From Pacificibacter marinus (GTDB lineage Bacteria > Pseudomonadota > Alphaproteobacteria > Rhodobacterales > Rhodobacteraceae), in assembly GCF_018860665.1 (NCBI RefSeq), contig NZ_JAHKPK010000062.1:1-64000 (forward strand): a DNA stretch of 64,000 nucleotides, read 5' to 3'. The notes below the pieces were generated by a model. It worked only from the letters and a program-made list of their open reading frames with translations, was not told the DNA's origin and made no database searches. Below are positions 16,933 to 26,149 of the stretch, one piece after another. Every line of letters starts with the position of its first letter. The first letter of the stretch is position 1. A program made the translations under genes and the position numbers.

Positions 16933-18084
16933 ATGAAAACTAAGATTTCAGATTTCAAGATCACACGGTTTGAATTCAAACGCGACCGTATCATCGGGGA
17001 CAGTCAGGTCGGCTTTGATCGGTTCTATGGTTTCGCGTTAGAAATCAGCGATGGGGCGGGGCATGTGGGCTTGGGGTTCGGCCATGCGCTTTGGGATGCT
17101 GTGCCTCCGCTTTTGCAGCTTAACTCGATTTTTACAAACCACGTTTGGCCCGATCTAGATGGGCAAAATCCGCAAGCGCTTGTTCACCGTGTGACCCGTC
17201 CGCGGGGTGGTAATCAACGCGACGCGACTTACGGTTTTGGTGAAGCTTTGCAAATCGCGCTTTGGGATTTGGCAGCGCAACAGGCAGGGTTGCCGTTGGC
17301 CGATTATCTTGGGGGGCAACGCAGGTCGGTTCCAGCCTATGCCAGCGGGATCGAATTTCATCTTTCGGATGCAGATTTTTGTGCCTTTTTCAAGGATGCG
17401 GCAGATTGCGGGTTTACAACTTTCAAGATCAAGCTAGGCCACACAGACCCCGCTTGGGATATGAACCGGCTCGAATTGCTTCGTAAAACGGTCGGGTCGG
17501 ATGCGGGTATCATGATTGACGCAAACGAGGCGTGGTCGCCGAAGCAAGCGATGATGCGTTTGGATATGTTTCGACGTGCCGGATTTGATTTCATCTGGGT
17601 CGAAGATCCGATTTTGCGCAGTGATTTAGCTGGGCTTCGGGCGCTTTGTTCCGCGACGCCTTGGACACAGATCAATTCCGGCGAATATTTGGATGTGTCG
17701 GGGCGCGCTGAACTTTTGATGTCGCGGGCGTGCGATATTGTGAACCTGCATGGCCGTGTCAGTGATGTGATGCGGCTGGGCTGGCTTGCTGCCGAACATG
17801 GGTTGCCTGTCGCGCTTGGCAATACAACGCTTGAAACCGGTGTCCATACGGCCTGCGCCTTGCCGGAGGCGACATGGATGGAGTTTGCCTTCCAAAACTA
17901 TGATCACTTGGTCGATGCCCCTGTCGAAATGCGCGACGGTTTTGCCCATGTGTCCGACAGGCCAGGTCTTGGCTTTGGCTTGTCGGATGAGGCGCGCACG
18001 GTTTGGGCCGCGCCCGATCCCGTTGCGGATGTGGACATCAAAACGGGGCCTGACTGTCAGGCTCTCACTAGATTAAGGGCGTGA
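16933..18084 (+). CDS. Mandelate racemase/enolase superfamily sugar-acid dehydratase
   Basis: The 383-residue protein has the capping domain (residues 1-125) and TIM barrel of the enolase superfamily. Visible active-site elements are the KxK pair in FKIKLGH near 170, metal ligands in MIDANEAWS (Asp near 195), VEDP (Glu near 221) and NSGEYLD (Glu near 246), and the barrel-end segment GNTTLETGVHTA near 296. Members with this pattern dehydrate aldonic or deoxy-aldonic acids (rhamnonate, fuconate and similar). The next gene resembles L-rhamnose mutarotase, so a 6-deoxysugar acid is a reasonable guess. I cannot assign the exact substrate; racemase or epimerase activity is less likely. Confidence 0.85.
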   Translation: MKTKISDFKITRFEFKRDRIIGDSQVGFDRFYGFALEISDGAGHVGLGFGHALWDAVPPLLQLNSIFTNHVWPDLDGQNPQALVHRVTRPRGGNQRDATYGFGEALQIALWDLAAQQAGLPLADYLGGQRRSVPAYASGIEFHLSDADFCAFFKDAADCGFTTFKIKLGHTDPAWDMNRLELLRKTVGSDAGIMIDANEAWSPKQAMMRLDMFRRAGFDFIWVEDPILRSDLAGLRALCSATPWTQINSGEYLDVSGRAELLMSRACDIVNLHGRVSDVMRLGWLAAEHGLPVALGNTTLETGVHTACALPEATWMEFAFQNYDHLVDAPVEMRDGFAHVSDRPGLGFGLSDEARTVWAAPDPVADVDIKTGPDCQALTRLRA

Positions 18085-18118
18085 GCGCGAATTCAACTGC
18101 CACTTTTGGGGTGAAGAC

Positions 18119-18466
18119 ATGTCAGAACAGTCAGTGATCACGCCGCAGCGACGCGGAATGGTGGTGCGCTTACGCGAGGATCAGGTGGTAGCGTATACAG
18201 ATATACATGCGCAGGTTTGGCCTGATGTTTTGGCTGCGCTCAGTGCGGCAAACATTCGAAAGTATACAATATACCTACGTCGGCCTGAGAACATATTGTT
18301 TGGCCATTGGGAATATCATGGACAGGACTGGACCACCGATCAGGCGGCATTGGATGCCTCTGCGGCCATGCAGAGATGGTTGGCGATCTGTGGCCCCATG
18401 CAGATCGGCCTGTCGAGTGACGATGACGGTTGGGCAGACATGATTGAAGTCTTCCATCTTGATTGA
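18119..18466 (+). CDS. L-rhamnose mutarotase (RhaM)-like protein
   Basis: This 115-residue dimeric alpha/beta-barrel protein is of the RhaM (DUF718) family, which interconverts alpha and beta anomers of L-rhamnose or related sugars. Family landmarks are GMVVRLREDQVVAYTDIHA (Tyr and His positions), VWPDVLAALSAANIRKYTIYL, LFGHWEY, and the terminal MIEVFHLD. GGGGTGA precedes the ATG at 18119; a shorter start at Met 14 (18158) would still retain the fold. It closes the ABC-transporter/dehydratase cluster, 34 bp after the dehydratase, and supports an L-rhamnose- or L-fucose-like substrate for the whole locus. Confidence 0.85.
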   Translation: MSEQSVITPQRRGMVVRLREDQVVAYTDIHAQVWPDVLAALSAANIRKYTIYLRRPENILFGHWEYHGQDWTTDQAALDASAAMQRWLAICGPMQIGLSSDDDGWADMIEVFHLD

Positions 18467-18887
18467 CTATTAAGTCTGCAAGTCATGACGTTAAAATTCG
18501 CTTCGACCCGCAATGATGGATCGATTTTTGAGTCTGCTTGAGCGCTCAATCTGCTTGGGAGTCTGAATGTACGACCTTAGGGATTTGTTTAGATGATCTA
18601 GAAGGCGTCTTGCTTTAGGTGGGATGTTCCGCGTTCCATAGGTGCCCGCCGCTTCTCAAATAGATCAAAGGTAGCTTCGGCTTTATTTTGAAAGATGAGA
18701 GCCCGCGCTGGCGCTGATATTTCGCGTGCGAAGGTCGTTCAGCCATGTTTCGGTAAGGCTGCGGTGTTCTTTGTTGTTGGCAACAAAAGCTTGGCCGTCT
18801 TTGCCGCATTGTATGGTAATCGAGTAAATTTTATATAGAGACAGAAGTGAAATTTATGCAGGTTTCCGAGCAGACGAGGATATATAC
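18467..18887. other. Gap before copA with a possible frameshifted coding relic
   Basis: These 421 bp carry no intact gene. On the minus strand two short frames read protein-like stretches (GKDGQAFVANNKEHRSLTE, NDLRTRNIS and, in another frame, EATFDLFEKRRAPMERG), which looks like a gene broken by frameshifts. I cannot name the family. The copA promoter must be at the right end. I see no CueR-type dyad there. Confidence 0.3.
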
Positions 18888-21335
18888 ATGCAAAATGTGC
18901 GGTTGTCTGTTGAAGGCATGAATTGTGCGTCCTGTGTTGGGCGAGTCGAGCGCGCGCTGTTGGCGCATGGCGGTGTTAAGATGGCGCAGGTCAATCTGGC
19001 GACGCAAACCGCCGAAGTCCAATTTGAAGCCCCCGCGACCATTTTGGACCTGTCTGATATATTGACGCGTACGGGATATCCTGCGCAAATCGAGACGTTT
19101 ACGTTCAATGTCAGCGACATGAGTTGCGCGTCTTGCGTGGGACGTGTTGAACGCGCGCTTATGGCCTTGCCGGGTGTGGTGCGCGCAGCGGTGGATTTGG
19201 CAGCCGAGACGGTTCAGGTTGTTGTCATCGCGGGTTTGTTTTCGGAGCAAAAGCTGATCGATGCCATTAAAACATCTGGATACACAGCCGTTCTAGCCGA
19301 AGGTGATGCACGGGAGGCACGCAAGGTCGATGAAGCGCGACATTTGAAATCACAATTGATTTTGGCGCTGGCTTTGACCCTGCCTGTGTTTTTGATCGAG
19401 ATGGGCGGGCATCTGATCCCCGCATTCCACCATTGGTTTGCGATGCTTGTGCCTGTGCAAATCTGGCGGTTTGTTCAGTTTGCTTTGACCTTGGTTGTGT
19501 TGATCGGCCCTGCGCGAGTGTTCTTTGTCAAAGGTATTCCAGCACTGTTGCGCGGAGGGCCTGAGATGAACACCCTTGTGGCAATGGGGGCTGGCGCGGC
19601 TTTTGCGTATTCAAGCGTCGTGACCTTTGCGCCTGCTTTGCTGCCAGCTACGGCGCGATTTGTCTATTTCGAAGCGGCCTGTGTGATCGCAACGCTCATT
19701 CTATTGGGGCGATATTTTGAAGCGCGCGCCAAAGGGCGCACGGGCGAGGCTATTCGGCATCTGGTTGGCTTGGGCGCAAAATCTGCACGAGTCGAACAGA
19801 ACGGGCTTCTGGTTGAGTTGCCCTTTGAAGCTTTAAGTCTTGATGACATTATTCATGCGCGTCCCGGCGAAAAAATTGCCGTCGATGGCATTGTTGTGAG
19901 TGGCGAAAGCTATGTGGATGAAAGTATGATGACGGGCGAACCTGTGCCTGTGGTCAAATCGATCGGCGCGGTTGTGCGTGCGGGCACGATCAATGGCAAT
20001 GGGGCATTGGTCTATCGCGCCACAGGTGTCGGGGCCAACACGCAATTGGCGCAGATTATTCGCATGGTTGAGGCAGCACAGGGGGCAAAGCTGCCTATTC
20101 AGTCGCTTGTTGATAAAATCACGCGGGTCTTTGTGCCCGTCGTTATGGCGCTGGCCTTTGTGACCGTTTGCGCTTGGCTCTTTTGGGGACCTGAACCGGT
20201 ACTACAATACGCGTTGGTGGCGGGCGTTTGCGTTTTGATCATCGCTTGTCCTTGTGCCATGGGTTTGGCGACGCCCACCTCTATTATGGTGGGCACGGGG
20301 CGAGCGGCGGAACTTGGCGTGCTGTTTCGCAAGGGCGATGCGCTGCAGGCCTTGGGAGATGTCGCGGTTATGGCCTTTGACAAAACAGGTACGCTGACAG
20401 TAGGCCGCCCTGAGGTGAGCGATATTGTGATGCTCGCCAAGGGGGGCTCCGATGGGGATGAGGTTGATCTTTTGTCTTTGGTCGCAGCTGTCGAAGCGGA
20501 GTCCGAACATCCGCTTGCGCGCGCGATTGAGCGGGCAGCTGATGCGCGCGGTGGGGCGCGTCCTGAGGTTAAAGAGGTGACGTCTTTAACAGGATTTGGT
20601 TTGAAGGCGACCTCAGGCGGTCGTTCCGTTTTAATCGGCAATATCGCCTTGATGGAGCAAAACAGCGTTGAGACCTCAGCGTTTCAAGAGGCGCTAGATG
20701 CGCTGGGCGCGCGCGGTGTGACGCCCGTTTTGGTGGCTGTCGGTGGCGAGCCAGTGATGGTCTTGGGGATTTCAGATCAACTGCGCCCATCGTCGAAGCG
20801 CACGGTGCAGGCATTGCAACGCCGCGGCATCAAAGTGGCGATGATATCCGGCGATACGCAGTCTGCCGCGAAAGCCGTTGGGCAAATCTTAGGCGTCGAT
20901 ACTGTACTGGCGGGGATTTTGCCTGCGGGCAAGGCTGAGGCGCTTGTGGCCTTACGCGGCACCTATGGTCCGGTGGCCTTTGTTGGCGACGGGATCAACG
21001 ATGCGCCCGCGCTGGCTGAGGCTGATGTGGGGCTTGCCGTTGGAACAGGCACTGATGTCGCGATTGAGAGCGCCGATGTGGTTTTGGTGGCTGGCGATCC
21101 ACAAGCCGTATTGACGGCGCTTAAGTTGAGTGACGCTGTGATGCGCAACATTAAGCAAAACCTCTTTTGGGCCTTTTCCTACAATGTCATTCTTATTCCT
21201 GTGGCTGCTGGGGCGCTCTATCCCGGTTTTGGCCTTTTATTATCGCCGATGCTTGGCGCAGGGGCTATGGCGCTGAGTTCAATTTTTGTGCTTGCCAATG
21301 CCTTGCGATTGCGGCGCGTGAGCGGCGTGGCATAA
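18888..21335 (+). CDS. copA: Copper-exporting P1B-type ATPase
   Basis: CopA pumps Cu(I) out of the cytoplasm. The 815-residue protein has two N-terminal heavy-metal-binding domains with GMNCASC and DMSCASC, which look like internal duplicates (both continue VGRVERAL). Eight membrane helices follow, with the transport motif CPC in IACPCAMGLATP near residue 452. Other landmarks are the TGEP actuator loop, the phosphorylation site DKTGTLT near 497, SEHPLARAI (the HP motif), and the hinge GDGINDAPAL near 699. All catalytic residues are intact. It appears monocistronic; no CueR regulator, chaperone or CopB is adjacent. Confidence 0.95.
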   Translation: MQNVRLSVEGMNCASCVGRVERALLAHGGVKMAQVNLATQTAEVQFEAPATILDLSDILTRTGYPAQIETFTFNVSDMSCASCVGRVERALMALPGVVRAAVDLAAETVQVVVIAGLFSEQKLIDAIKTSGYTAVLAEGDAREARKVDEARHLKSQLILALALTLPVFLIEMGGHLIPAFHHWFAMLVPVQIWRFVQFALTLVVLIGPARVFFVKGIPALLRGGPEMNTLVAMGAGAAFAYSSVVTFAPALLPATARFVYFEAACVIATLILLGRYFEARAKGRTGEAIRHLVGLGAKSARVEQNGLLVELPFEALSLDDIIHARPGEKIAVDGIVVSGESYVDESMMTGEPVPVVKSIGAVVRAGTINGNGALVYRATGVGANTQLAQIIRMVEAAQGAKLPIQSLVDKITRVFVPVVMALAFVTVCAWLFWGPEPVLQYALVAGVCVLIIACPCAMGLATPTSIMVGTGRAAELGVLFRKGDALQALGDVAVMAFDKTGTLTVGRPEVSDIVMLAKGGSDGDEVDLLSLVAAVEAESEHPLARAIERAADARGGARPEVKEVTSLTGFGLKATSGGRSVLIGNIALMEQNSVETSAFQEALDALGARGVTPVLVAVGGEPVMVLGISDQLRPSSKRTVQALQRRGIKVAMISGDTQSAAKAVGQILGVDTVLAGILPAGKAEALVALRGTYGPVAFVGDGINDAPALAEADVGLAVGTGTDVAIESADVVLVAGDPQAVLTALKLSDAVMRNIKQNLFWAFSYNVILIPVAAGALYPGFGLLLSPMLGAGAMALSSIFVLANALRLRRVSGVA

Positions 21336-21580
21336 GGGATATCTGAGGGAATTTCTCGGTTGCATCCAGCGACCAATATCTCGCAGTGATAACCATATGT
21401 ACCCATTTCCCCAGTCACGATGGGGGTATTTGGTAGTGAAATAGGGCATTTTTGTGTCCGAGGCTCATTTTGACTCTAGTCACTGATTCGCCTTTCGTGT
21501 AGATTCACAGTGAGCAATTAACGAAAAAGATGCGACGCAAAAACAGTCGTGTGTTCCTTGGGGTAAAGTAAAGTAGTATT
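21336..21580. promoter_or_regulatory. Intergenic promoter region of the secretion/adhesin operon
   Basis: A 245-bp non-coding stretch between copA and the adhesin gene. It must contain the operon promoter. No clear ribosome-binding site precedes the adhesin ATG and no palindromic operator stands out. Confidence 0.4.
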
Positions 21581-24500
21581 ATGTTGGGCATTCAATTTTT
21601 TCTCCGCGATTCATCGGGCAATATCGAGCAGGGTACTTTGTCTCTTTCTGGGGAGTCCGAAACCCTCTCTATGAGTGGTGTTCAGGATGTGTCTTTGAAC
21701 ACATCTTCTGCGATGATTGCGAGCTATTCGCGCAGCGGCAGCGATTTGATCGTGACGCTTGTTGGCGGCAAGACGGTTGTGCTGGACGGCTATTTCGAGG
21801 GCGGCGATAAAGACCTGCTGCTTTCTGAGCGCGGCATGATGACTCACGTCGAGTTGGACGATATGGGTCAAGGCGAGTTGATCGCGACGTATAACGATGT
21901 CGATTTAACTGGCAAGTGGAGCGAATACGACCAGCTGGCCTTTTTGGATTTGGACCGTGTTGAGCCTGTTGTGGCTCCGTTGGCGCCAGCCCTTTTGGGG
22001 CTTGGTGGCGCAGGTGTAGCGGCTGCAGCAACGGCAGGTGTTGTCGGCCTTGGCCTTTTGACGGGCGACGGCGACGGCGATGGCGAGGAGCCCGATACAA
22101 CGCCGCCCGTTGTGTCTATCACGGATGGTGTCGAAAGCACTGACGACATCGTCAATGGTGATGAGTATGGTACAGGTACTGTGACAATCGTGGGCACAGG
22201 TGAGCCAGGCAATACAGTCGAAGTGACCATTGGCGACACGACGGTTGTGACAACCGTAGATGATGACGGCAATTGGGTTGGCGACTTCGATAGCGCGGAT
22301 CTGGACGAAGGCGAATACACCACTGACGTGACCGTTGTGGCGACGGATGAGGCGGGCAACAGCACGACTGTGACTGACGTTCTTGTCGTCGACACCGAAG
22401 CAGAAGACCTAACATTTGATACCGTTGAAGGTGACGATGTTGTCAATATCGAAGAGGCCAGCGATGGCTTGACGATTTCTGGTACATCCGAGGCTGGCGC
22501 CACAGTGAGCGTCGATCTGGAAGGTCAAATCGTTGAAACCACAGTGAACGCAGACGGCACTTGGAGTGTCGCATTCGATGCCGACGCTTTGCCTGCGGGT
22601 ACTTACGACACAATCGTTCGGGCGACTGTAACGGATGCGGCGGGCAATGCGGCGACGTATATGCATGACGTGCATGTCGATCTTGAAGGCTCACTGACCA
22701 TCAGCACTGGCACGGTTGGCGGTGACGGCACAGTGAACGGTGTTGAAATTGCATCAGACGTATCGATCACGGGCACGGGCGAAGCGGGGTCCACGGTTGT
22801 CGTAACGGTCGAGGGCGTATCGCGCACTGTGACTGTCGACGACAACGGCTCTTGGTCTGCGACATATGAGGCAGGCACGTTGCCAAGCGGCACATACGAT
22901 GCGGCCGTGACGGCTGTGGCAACAGATGCGGCTGGAAACGTGGTGTCCTCTTCTGGCACATTCCACATCGATACCGAAGCTGGCGTTGCAATCGATGCAG
23001 GTCACTCAGGTGGTGACGAAGTTATCAACTTGAGCGAAAGCGCCGCGCCGATGACCTTTACAGGTACGGCTGATGCGGGTTCGACTGTTGTTGTGACGCT
23101 CGGCACATCGTCTTTAACAACTGTTGCGGGCAATGACGGCACTTGGTCGGTCACTTATCCTGCGGGCACATTGGCCGCTGGCGAATACGACACAACTTTG
23201 ACAGCTGTCGCAACCGACGAATACGGCAATACGGCGACCTCTGTGACATCTGTTGGGGTTGATACTGTTGCTGGTACAGTTGCTTTGTCGACCAACCCAA
23301 TCGAGGGCGACAATGTCATCAACGCTGTTGAAGCGTCTGATGGTGTTTGGGTGACGGGTACAGCCACACCTTACCACGAAGTCGAAGTGACTTTGGGGGG
23401 CGCTACACAGACTGTGACATCGACATCCGCGGGAACCTTCTCTGTCTTGTTCGCGGCATCAGAAGTGGTTGCCGGTGAATACGATACTACAGCGACTGCG
23501 ACGATTTCTGACGCGGCTGGCAACACGATGAGCGTTACAACCGGTGTTCAGGTTGATACCTTTGTTGATGGTTTCGCGGTCACATCGACCACGGGCGGCA
23601 GTGACATGATCATGAACTCAGCCGAGACAGCGGAAGGTCTGACATTGTCAGGAACTGTCGAGCCGAATTCGACTGTCAGCGTTACTATCGGCGGCGCGAA
23701 CTATTCTGTGGCCACGACTGCGGATGGGTCTTGGACGTTGGATGTCCCATCGGGCGCACTTCCGCGAGGTGAAGGCTCAACTGACGTCGAAGTCGTTGCG
23801 ATCGATCCGGCAGGCAACCGCGCCACGTTGAGCGAAGCCGTGACTTATGACACCTTGGTCAACGAGCTGTCTATGGACAGCGGCGTTGGTGGTGATGGCA
23901 TCTTTAACGGGACTGAAATGAGCACCTCTGGCGTGACATTGACAGGGGTTGTGGAAGCCGGTTCCACAGTGTTCGTGACGGTTGAGGGTGTGTCTCAACA
24001 AGCCTCCGTTGACGGGCAAGGCAATTGGTCCGTGACCTACGCGCCAGGCACTTTGGCGACTGGAGATTACACAGCCTCTGTCACCATTGATGCGACTGAT
24101 GCAGCAGGCAACACGGCCACTGAAACCACCAGCTTTGAAATCGACACCATTGGCGATGCGCCGATGATCGAAGGGTTCTCCCGCTCGGTTCAAGGTGTTG
24201 ACTCTGTACGCGTGCAAGAAAGTGACGACAGTGTTTCGGTCTTTTCTATCAGCGAAACAGGGCAAACGGCACAGGTTTCTGTTGATGCAGAATATGACCT
24301 TGGTTCGACCACCATGTTGGACTTTGCAGGTGAAGTCCCCAACGGGTCGCAAATCGTTGTGTCCTCTTTGGATGACGCAGGGAATACCTCTGACACGCTC
24401 TTCGTGCTCGACACTGGATCTTCGCGTCCTGAGGGCGTCTATTTCAGCGTTGATACCGATAACTCTGGATTGGGCGATTTTGATCTGGGCGCGATTGACT

Positions 24501-24733
24501 TGCAATTCGTCAATGGCGGCGAGCTGACATTGTCTGCGGCTGATCTGGATCGTTTAACAGGCGTTGACGGCACGCTGACAGTTCATGGCGGTGGCGATGA
24601 TCGGGTTGTGTTGACAGATGACGCAACTGCAGGTGGCTCTACAGACATTGATGGTCAATCTTACGACATCTACACACTCGGCGACGACAGCGTCTTGTTC
24701 GTGGATTCAGATATCGACGTTGTACTTCCTTAA
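21581..24733 (+). CDS. Bap-like Ig-repeat adhesin, probable type I secretion substrate
   Basis: The 1050-residue acidic protein opens with a BapA-prefix-like beta-rich domain (residues 1-125), then an Ala/Gly-rich hydrophobic segment (about 128-160) and the run GDGDGDGEEPDTTPP. Seven tandem Ig-like repeats follow. The conserved D-x-x-G-N motif recurs near residues 254, 351, 448, 545, 643, 741 and 839, a strict 97-98-residue period. A degenerate eighth unit and a C-terminal region (about 935-1050: SVDTDNSGLGDFD, LTVHGGGDDRVVL, YDIYTLGDDSVLFVDSD) resemble T1SS-adhesin tails. There is no N-terminal Sec signal and no RTX nonapeptide block. Being directly upstream of the TolC, ABC and HlyD genes, it is very probably their exported substrate, acting in attachment or biofilm. 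Confidence 0.85.
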   Translation: MLGIQFFLRDSSGNIEQGTLSLSGESETLSMSGVQDVSLNTSSAMIASYSRSGSDLIVTLVGGKTVVLDGYFEGGDKDLLLSERGMMTHVELDDMGQGELIATYNDVDLTGKWSEYDQLAFLDLDRVEPVVAPLAPALLGLGGAGVAAAATAGVVGLGLLTGDGDGDGEEPDTTPPVVSITDGVESTDDIVNGDEYGTGTVTIVGTGEPGNTVEVTIGDTTVVTTVDDDGNWVGDFDSADLDEGEYTTDVTVVATDEAGNSTTVTDVLVVDTEAEDLTFDTVEGDDVVNIEEASDGLTISGTSEAGATVSVDLEGQIVETTVNADGTWSVAFDADALPAGTYDTIVRATVTDAAGNAATYMHDVHVDLEGSLTISTGTVGGDGTVNGVEIASDVSITGTGEAGSTVVVTVEGVSRTVTVDDNGSWSATYEAGTLPSGTYDAAVTAVATDAAGNVVSSSGTFHIDTEAGVAIDAGHSGGDEVINLSESAAPMTFTGTADAGSTVVVTLGTSSLTTVAGNDGTWSVTYPAGTLAAGEYDTTLTAVATDEYGNTATSVTSVGVDTVAGTVALSTNPIEGDNVINAVEASDGVWVTGTATPYHEVEVTLGGATQTVTSTSAGTFSVLFAASEVVAGEYDTTATATISDAAGNTMSVTTGVQVDTFVDGFAVTSTTGGSDMIMNSAETAEGLTLSGTVEPNSTVSVTIGGANYSVATTADGSWTLDVPSGALPRGEGSTDVEVVAIDPAGNRATLSEAVTYDTLVNELSMDSGVGGDGIFNGTEMSTSGVTLTGVVEAGSTVFVTVEGVSQQASVDGQGNWSVTYAPGTLATGDYTASVTIDATDAAGNTATETTSFEIDTIGDAPMIEGFSRSVQGVDSVRVQESDDSVSVFSISETGQTAQVSVDAEYDLGSTTMLDFAGEVPNGSQIVVSSLDDAGNTSDTLFVLDTGSSRPEGVYFSVDTDNSGLGDFDLGAIDLQFVNGGELTLSAADLDRLTGVDGTLTVHGGGDDRVVLTDDATAGGSTDIDGQSYDIYTLGDDSVLFVDSDIDVVLP

Positions 24734-24744
24734 ACCTACTCACT

Positions 24745-24768
24745 GCGAGGGCGGCGTTCTGCCCTCGC
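24745..24768 (+). terminator. Intercistronic hairpin between adhesin and secretion genes
   Basis: GCGAGGGC and GCCCTCGC form a perfect 8-bp stem with an 8-base loop, 12 bp after the adhesin stop. No T run follows, so partial termination or protection of the adhesin mRNA 3' end is more likely than full termination. This would favour more adhesin than exporter. Confidence 0.6.
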
Positions 24769-24796
24769 ATAAAGAGAAAAAAAGGTGAGGTAGAGA

Positions 24797-26149
24797 GTGA
24801 AAAGAGCAGGGTTACTAAGTTGCATTCTGATTGGAGGCGCCACATTTTTGGGCGGCTGCAGTGATGGTGCGTCTGGTGTGTCAAAACTTTCAGATGTAAA
24901 ACCTGTCGCCTTTATTAAGGGTTTGGCCGGTGGTCATGCGCGTGCCGAGGTCGACCCAAACGAGCCAAGTCTCAGCACTGCGGGCCGTGACGCTTCATCA
25001 GATATCATCGACGGCTTGCTCGCGCGTCAGTCCGTGTTGTCATCTTCTTCTCCATACGCGCCGGTTGCCAAAACGATGTTGGAAACCTCATCTGGTTTGG
25101 CCCAAGCCGAACTGCGCGCCTCTAAGATGCGCTCGATTGCACGTGACCAAAATTGGCTTCCCACAATTGGTCCGTCGATCACACTAAGCGCCCTTGGCGA
25201 CTTAGCTGCAGGTCTCATCGTAGATCAGGTGCTCTATGACAACGGTAAGCGCAAAGCTGAACGGGCATTTGCGGCTGCCGATGTCGAAGTGTCTGCGGTG
25301 GCTCTGTCTCAAGACATGAATGATCGTCTGCACGCGGGCCTGACGTTGTACATTACGGCAGCTGAGGCGCACGAAAAGGCGGGCATGGCCGAACGTGGAT
25401 TGGGGCGGATGCAAGAATTCAATCGCGTGGTGTCTGTGCGTGTGACGGGCGGACTGTCCAGCCTATCAGATCAACGGGTCATCCGTGCCAAACTTGCGGA
25501 TATGGATCAAGAAGCCTCCACCCATCGCGAAGCGGAACGCGCTGCCTTATCCGAGTTTAGCGCGATGACAGGCGGGCATTATGCGACACCTCTGACGCAA
25601 GCCTATGCTATATCTGTCCCATCTACATCTTTGGTGCCGCTTGACGTTCTGCGCGCCGAGGCCGAGGCCAAACGGTCTGTTGCAGAAGCGAAAGCGGCAC
25701 GCGCGGGCCTATTGCCCAGCTTAAGCGCTGGCGGCATTTTGGGGCAAAAGGACAGTGCTGAGGTCACTTTTGGGGGCACGGCGAACCTTGGTGTTGGCAC
25801 AGGTGCTGAAATCGAAGCGCTCAAAGCAGAAGAACGCGCTGCCGCTGCCCGTGTCGCTTTGGCCAAAGAAACCGCAGCCCGAAAATCCGCACGTTTGCAA
25901 AACGAATTGAAAGCCTTGCTGCGACAAGAGCGCGACACAGCCGATTTGGTTCAGCAAAATCGTACCAATTTCAGATTGTTCCAAGAGCAGTTTGAAGGCG
26001 GGCAAAAAACAGTTATGGATGTGGTCGCAGTGTACGAACAAATGGTGCAAAGCGAATTGAAACACATCGATTTAAAATACGAAATCAGTTTCACGCAGCT
26101 TGAAATGGCACGTCTTGCTGGTGCTTTGGCAGATGGAGCGGACATTTGA
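24797..26149 (+). CDS. TolC-family outer-membrane channel of type I secretion, lipoprotein-type
   Basis: The 450-residue protein begins with a lipoprotein signal: MKRAGLLSCILIGG leads to the lipobox LGGC (Cys 21). The body has the TolC/OEP long-helix pattern in two halves (about 90-250 and 270-440: LAAGLIVDQVLYDNGKRKAE, VSVRVTGGLSSLSDQRVIRAKL, FRLFQEQFEGGQKTVMDVVAV). These form the outer-membrane barrel and periplasmic tunnel. With the ABC and HlyD-type proteins downstream it completes a tripartite exporter. Its stop overlaps the TTG start of the ABC gene. A lipid anchor is common in OprM-like channels but less usual in dedicated T1SS channels. Confidence 0.88.
   Translation: MKRAGLLSCILIGGATFLGGCSDGASGVSKLSDVKPVAFIKGLAGGHARAEVDPNEPSLSTAGRDASSDIIDGLLARQSVLSSSSPYAPVAKTMLETSSGLAQAELRASKMRSIARDQNWLPTIGPSITLSALGDLAAGLIVDQVLYDNGKRKAERAFAAADVEVSAVALSQDMNDRLHAGLTLYITAAEAHEKAGMAERGLGRMQEFNRVVSVRVTGGLSSLSDQRVIRAKLADMDQEASTHREAERAALSEFSAMTGGHYATPLTQAYAISVPSTSLVPLDVLRAEAEAKRSVAEAKAARAGLLPSLSAGGILGQKDSAEVTFGGTANLGVGTGAEIEALKAEERAAAARVALAKETAARKSARLQNELKALLRQERDTADLVQQNRTNFRLFQEQFEGGQKTVMDVVAVYEQMVQSELKHIDLKYEISFTQLEMARLAGALADGADI

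Noticed and set aside
22085-24130. CRISPR-like array in the repetitive adhesin gene
   Set aside because: The repetition is at about 290 bp and codes for protein repeats; there are no 24-40 bp direct repeats with unique spacers here or elsewhere in the window.
21581-24733. RTX toxin or calcium-dependent haemolysin
   Set aside because: No GGxGxDxUx nonapeptide repeats; repeats are Ig-like with D-x-x-G-N motifs.
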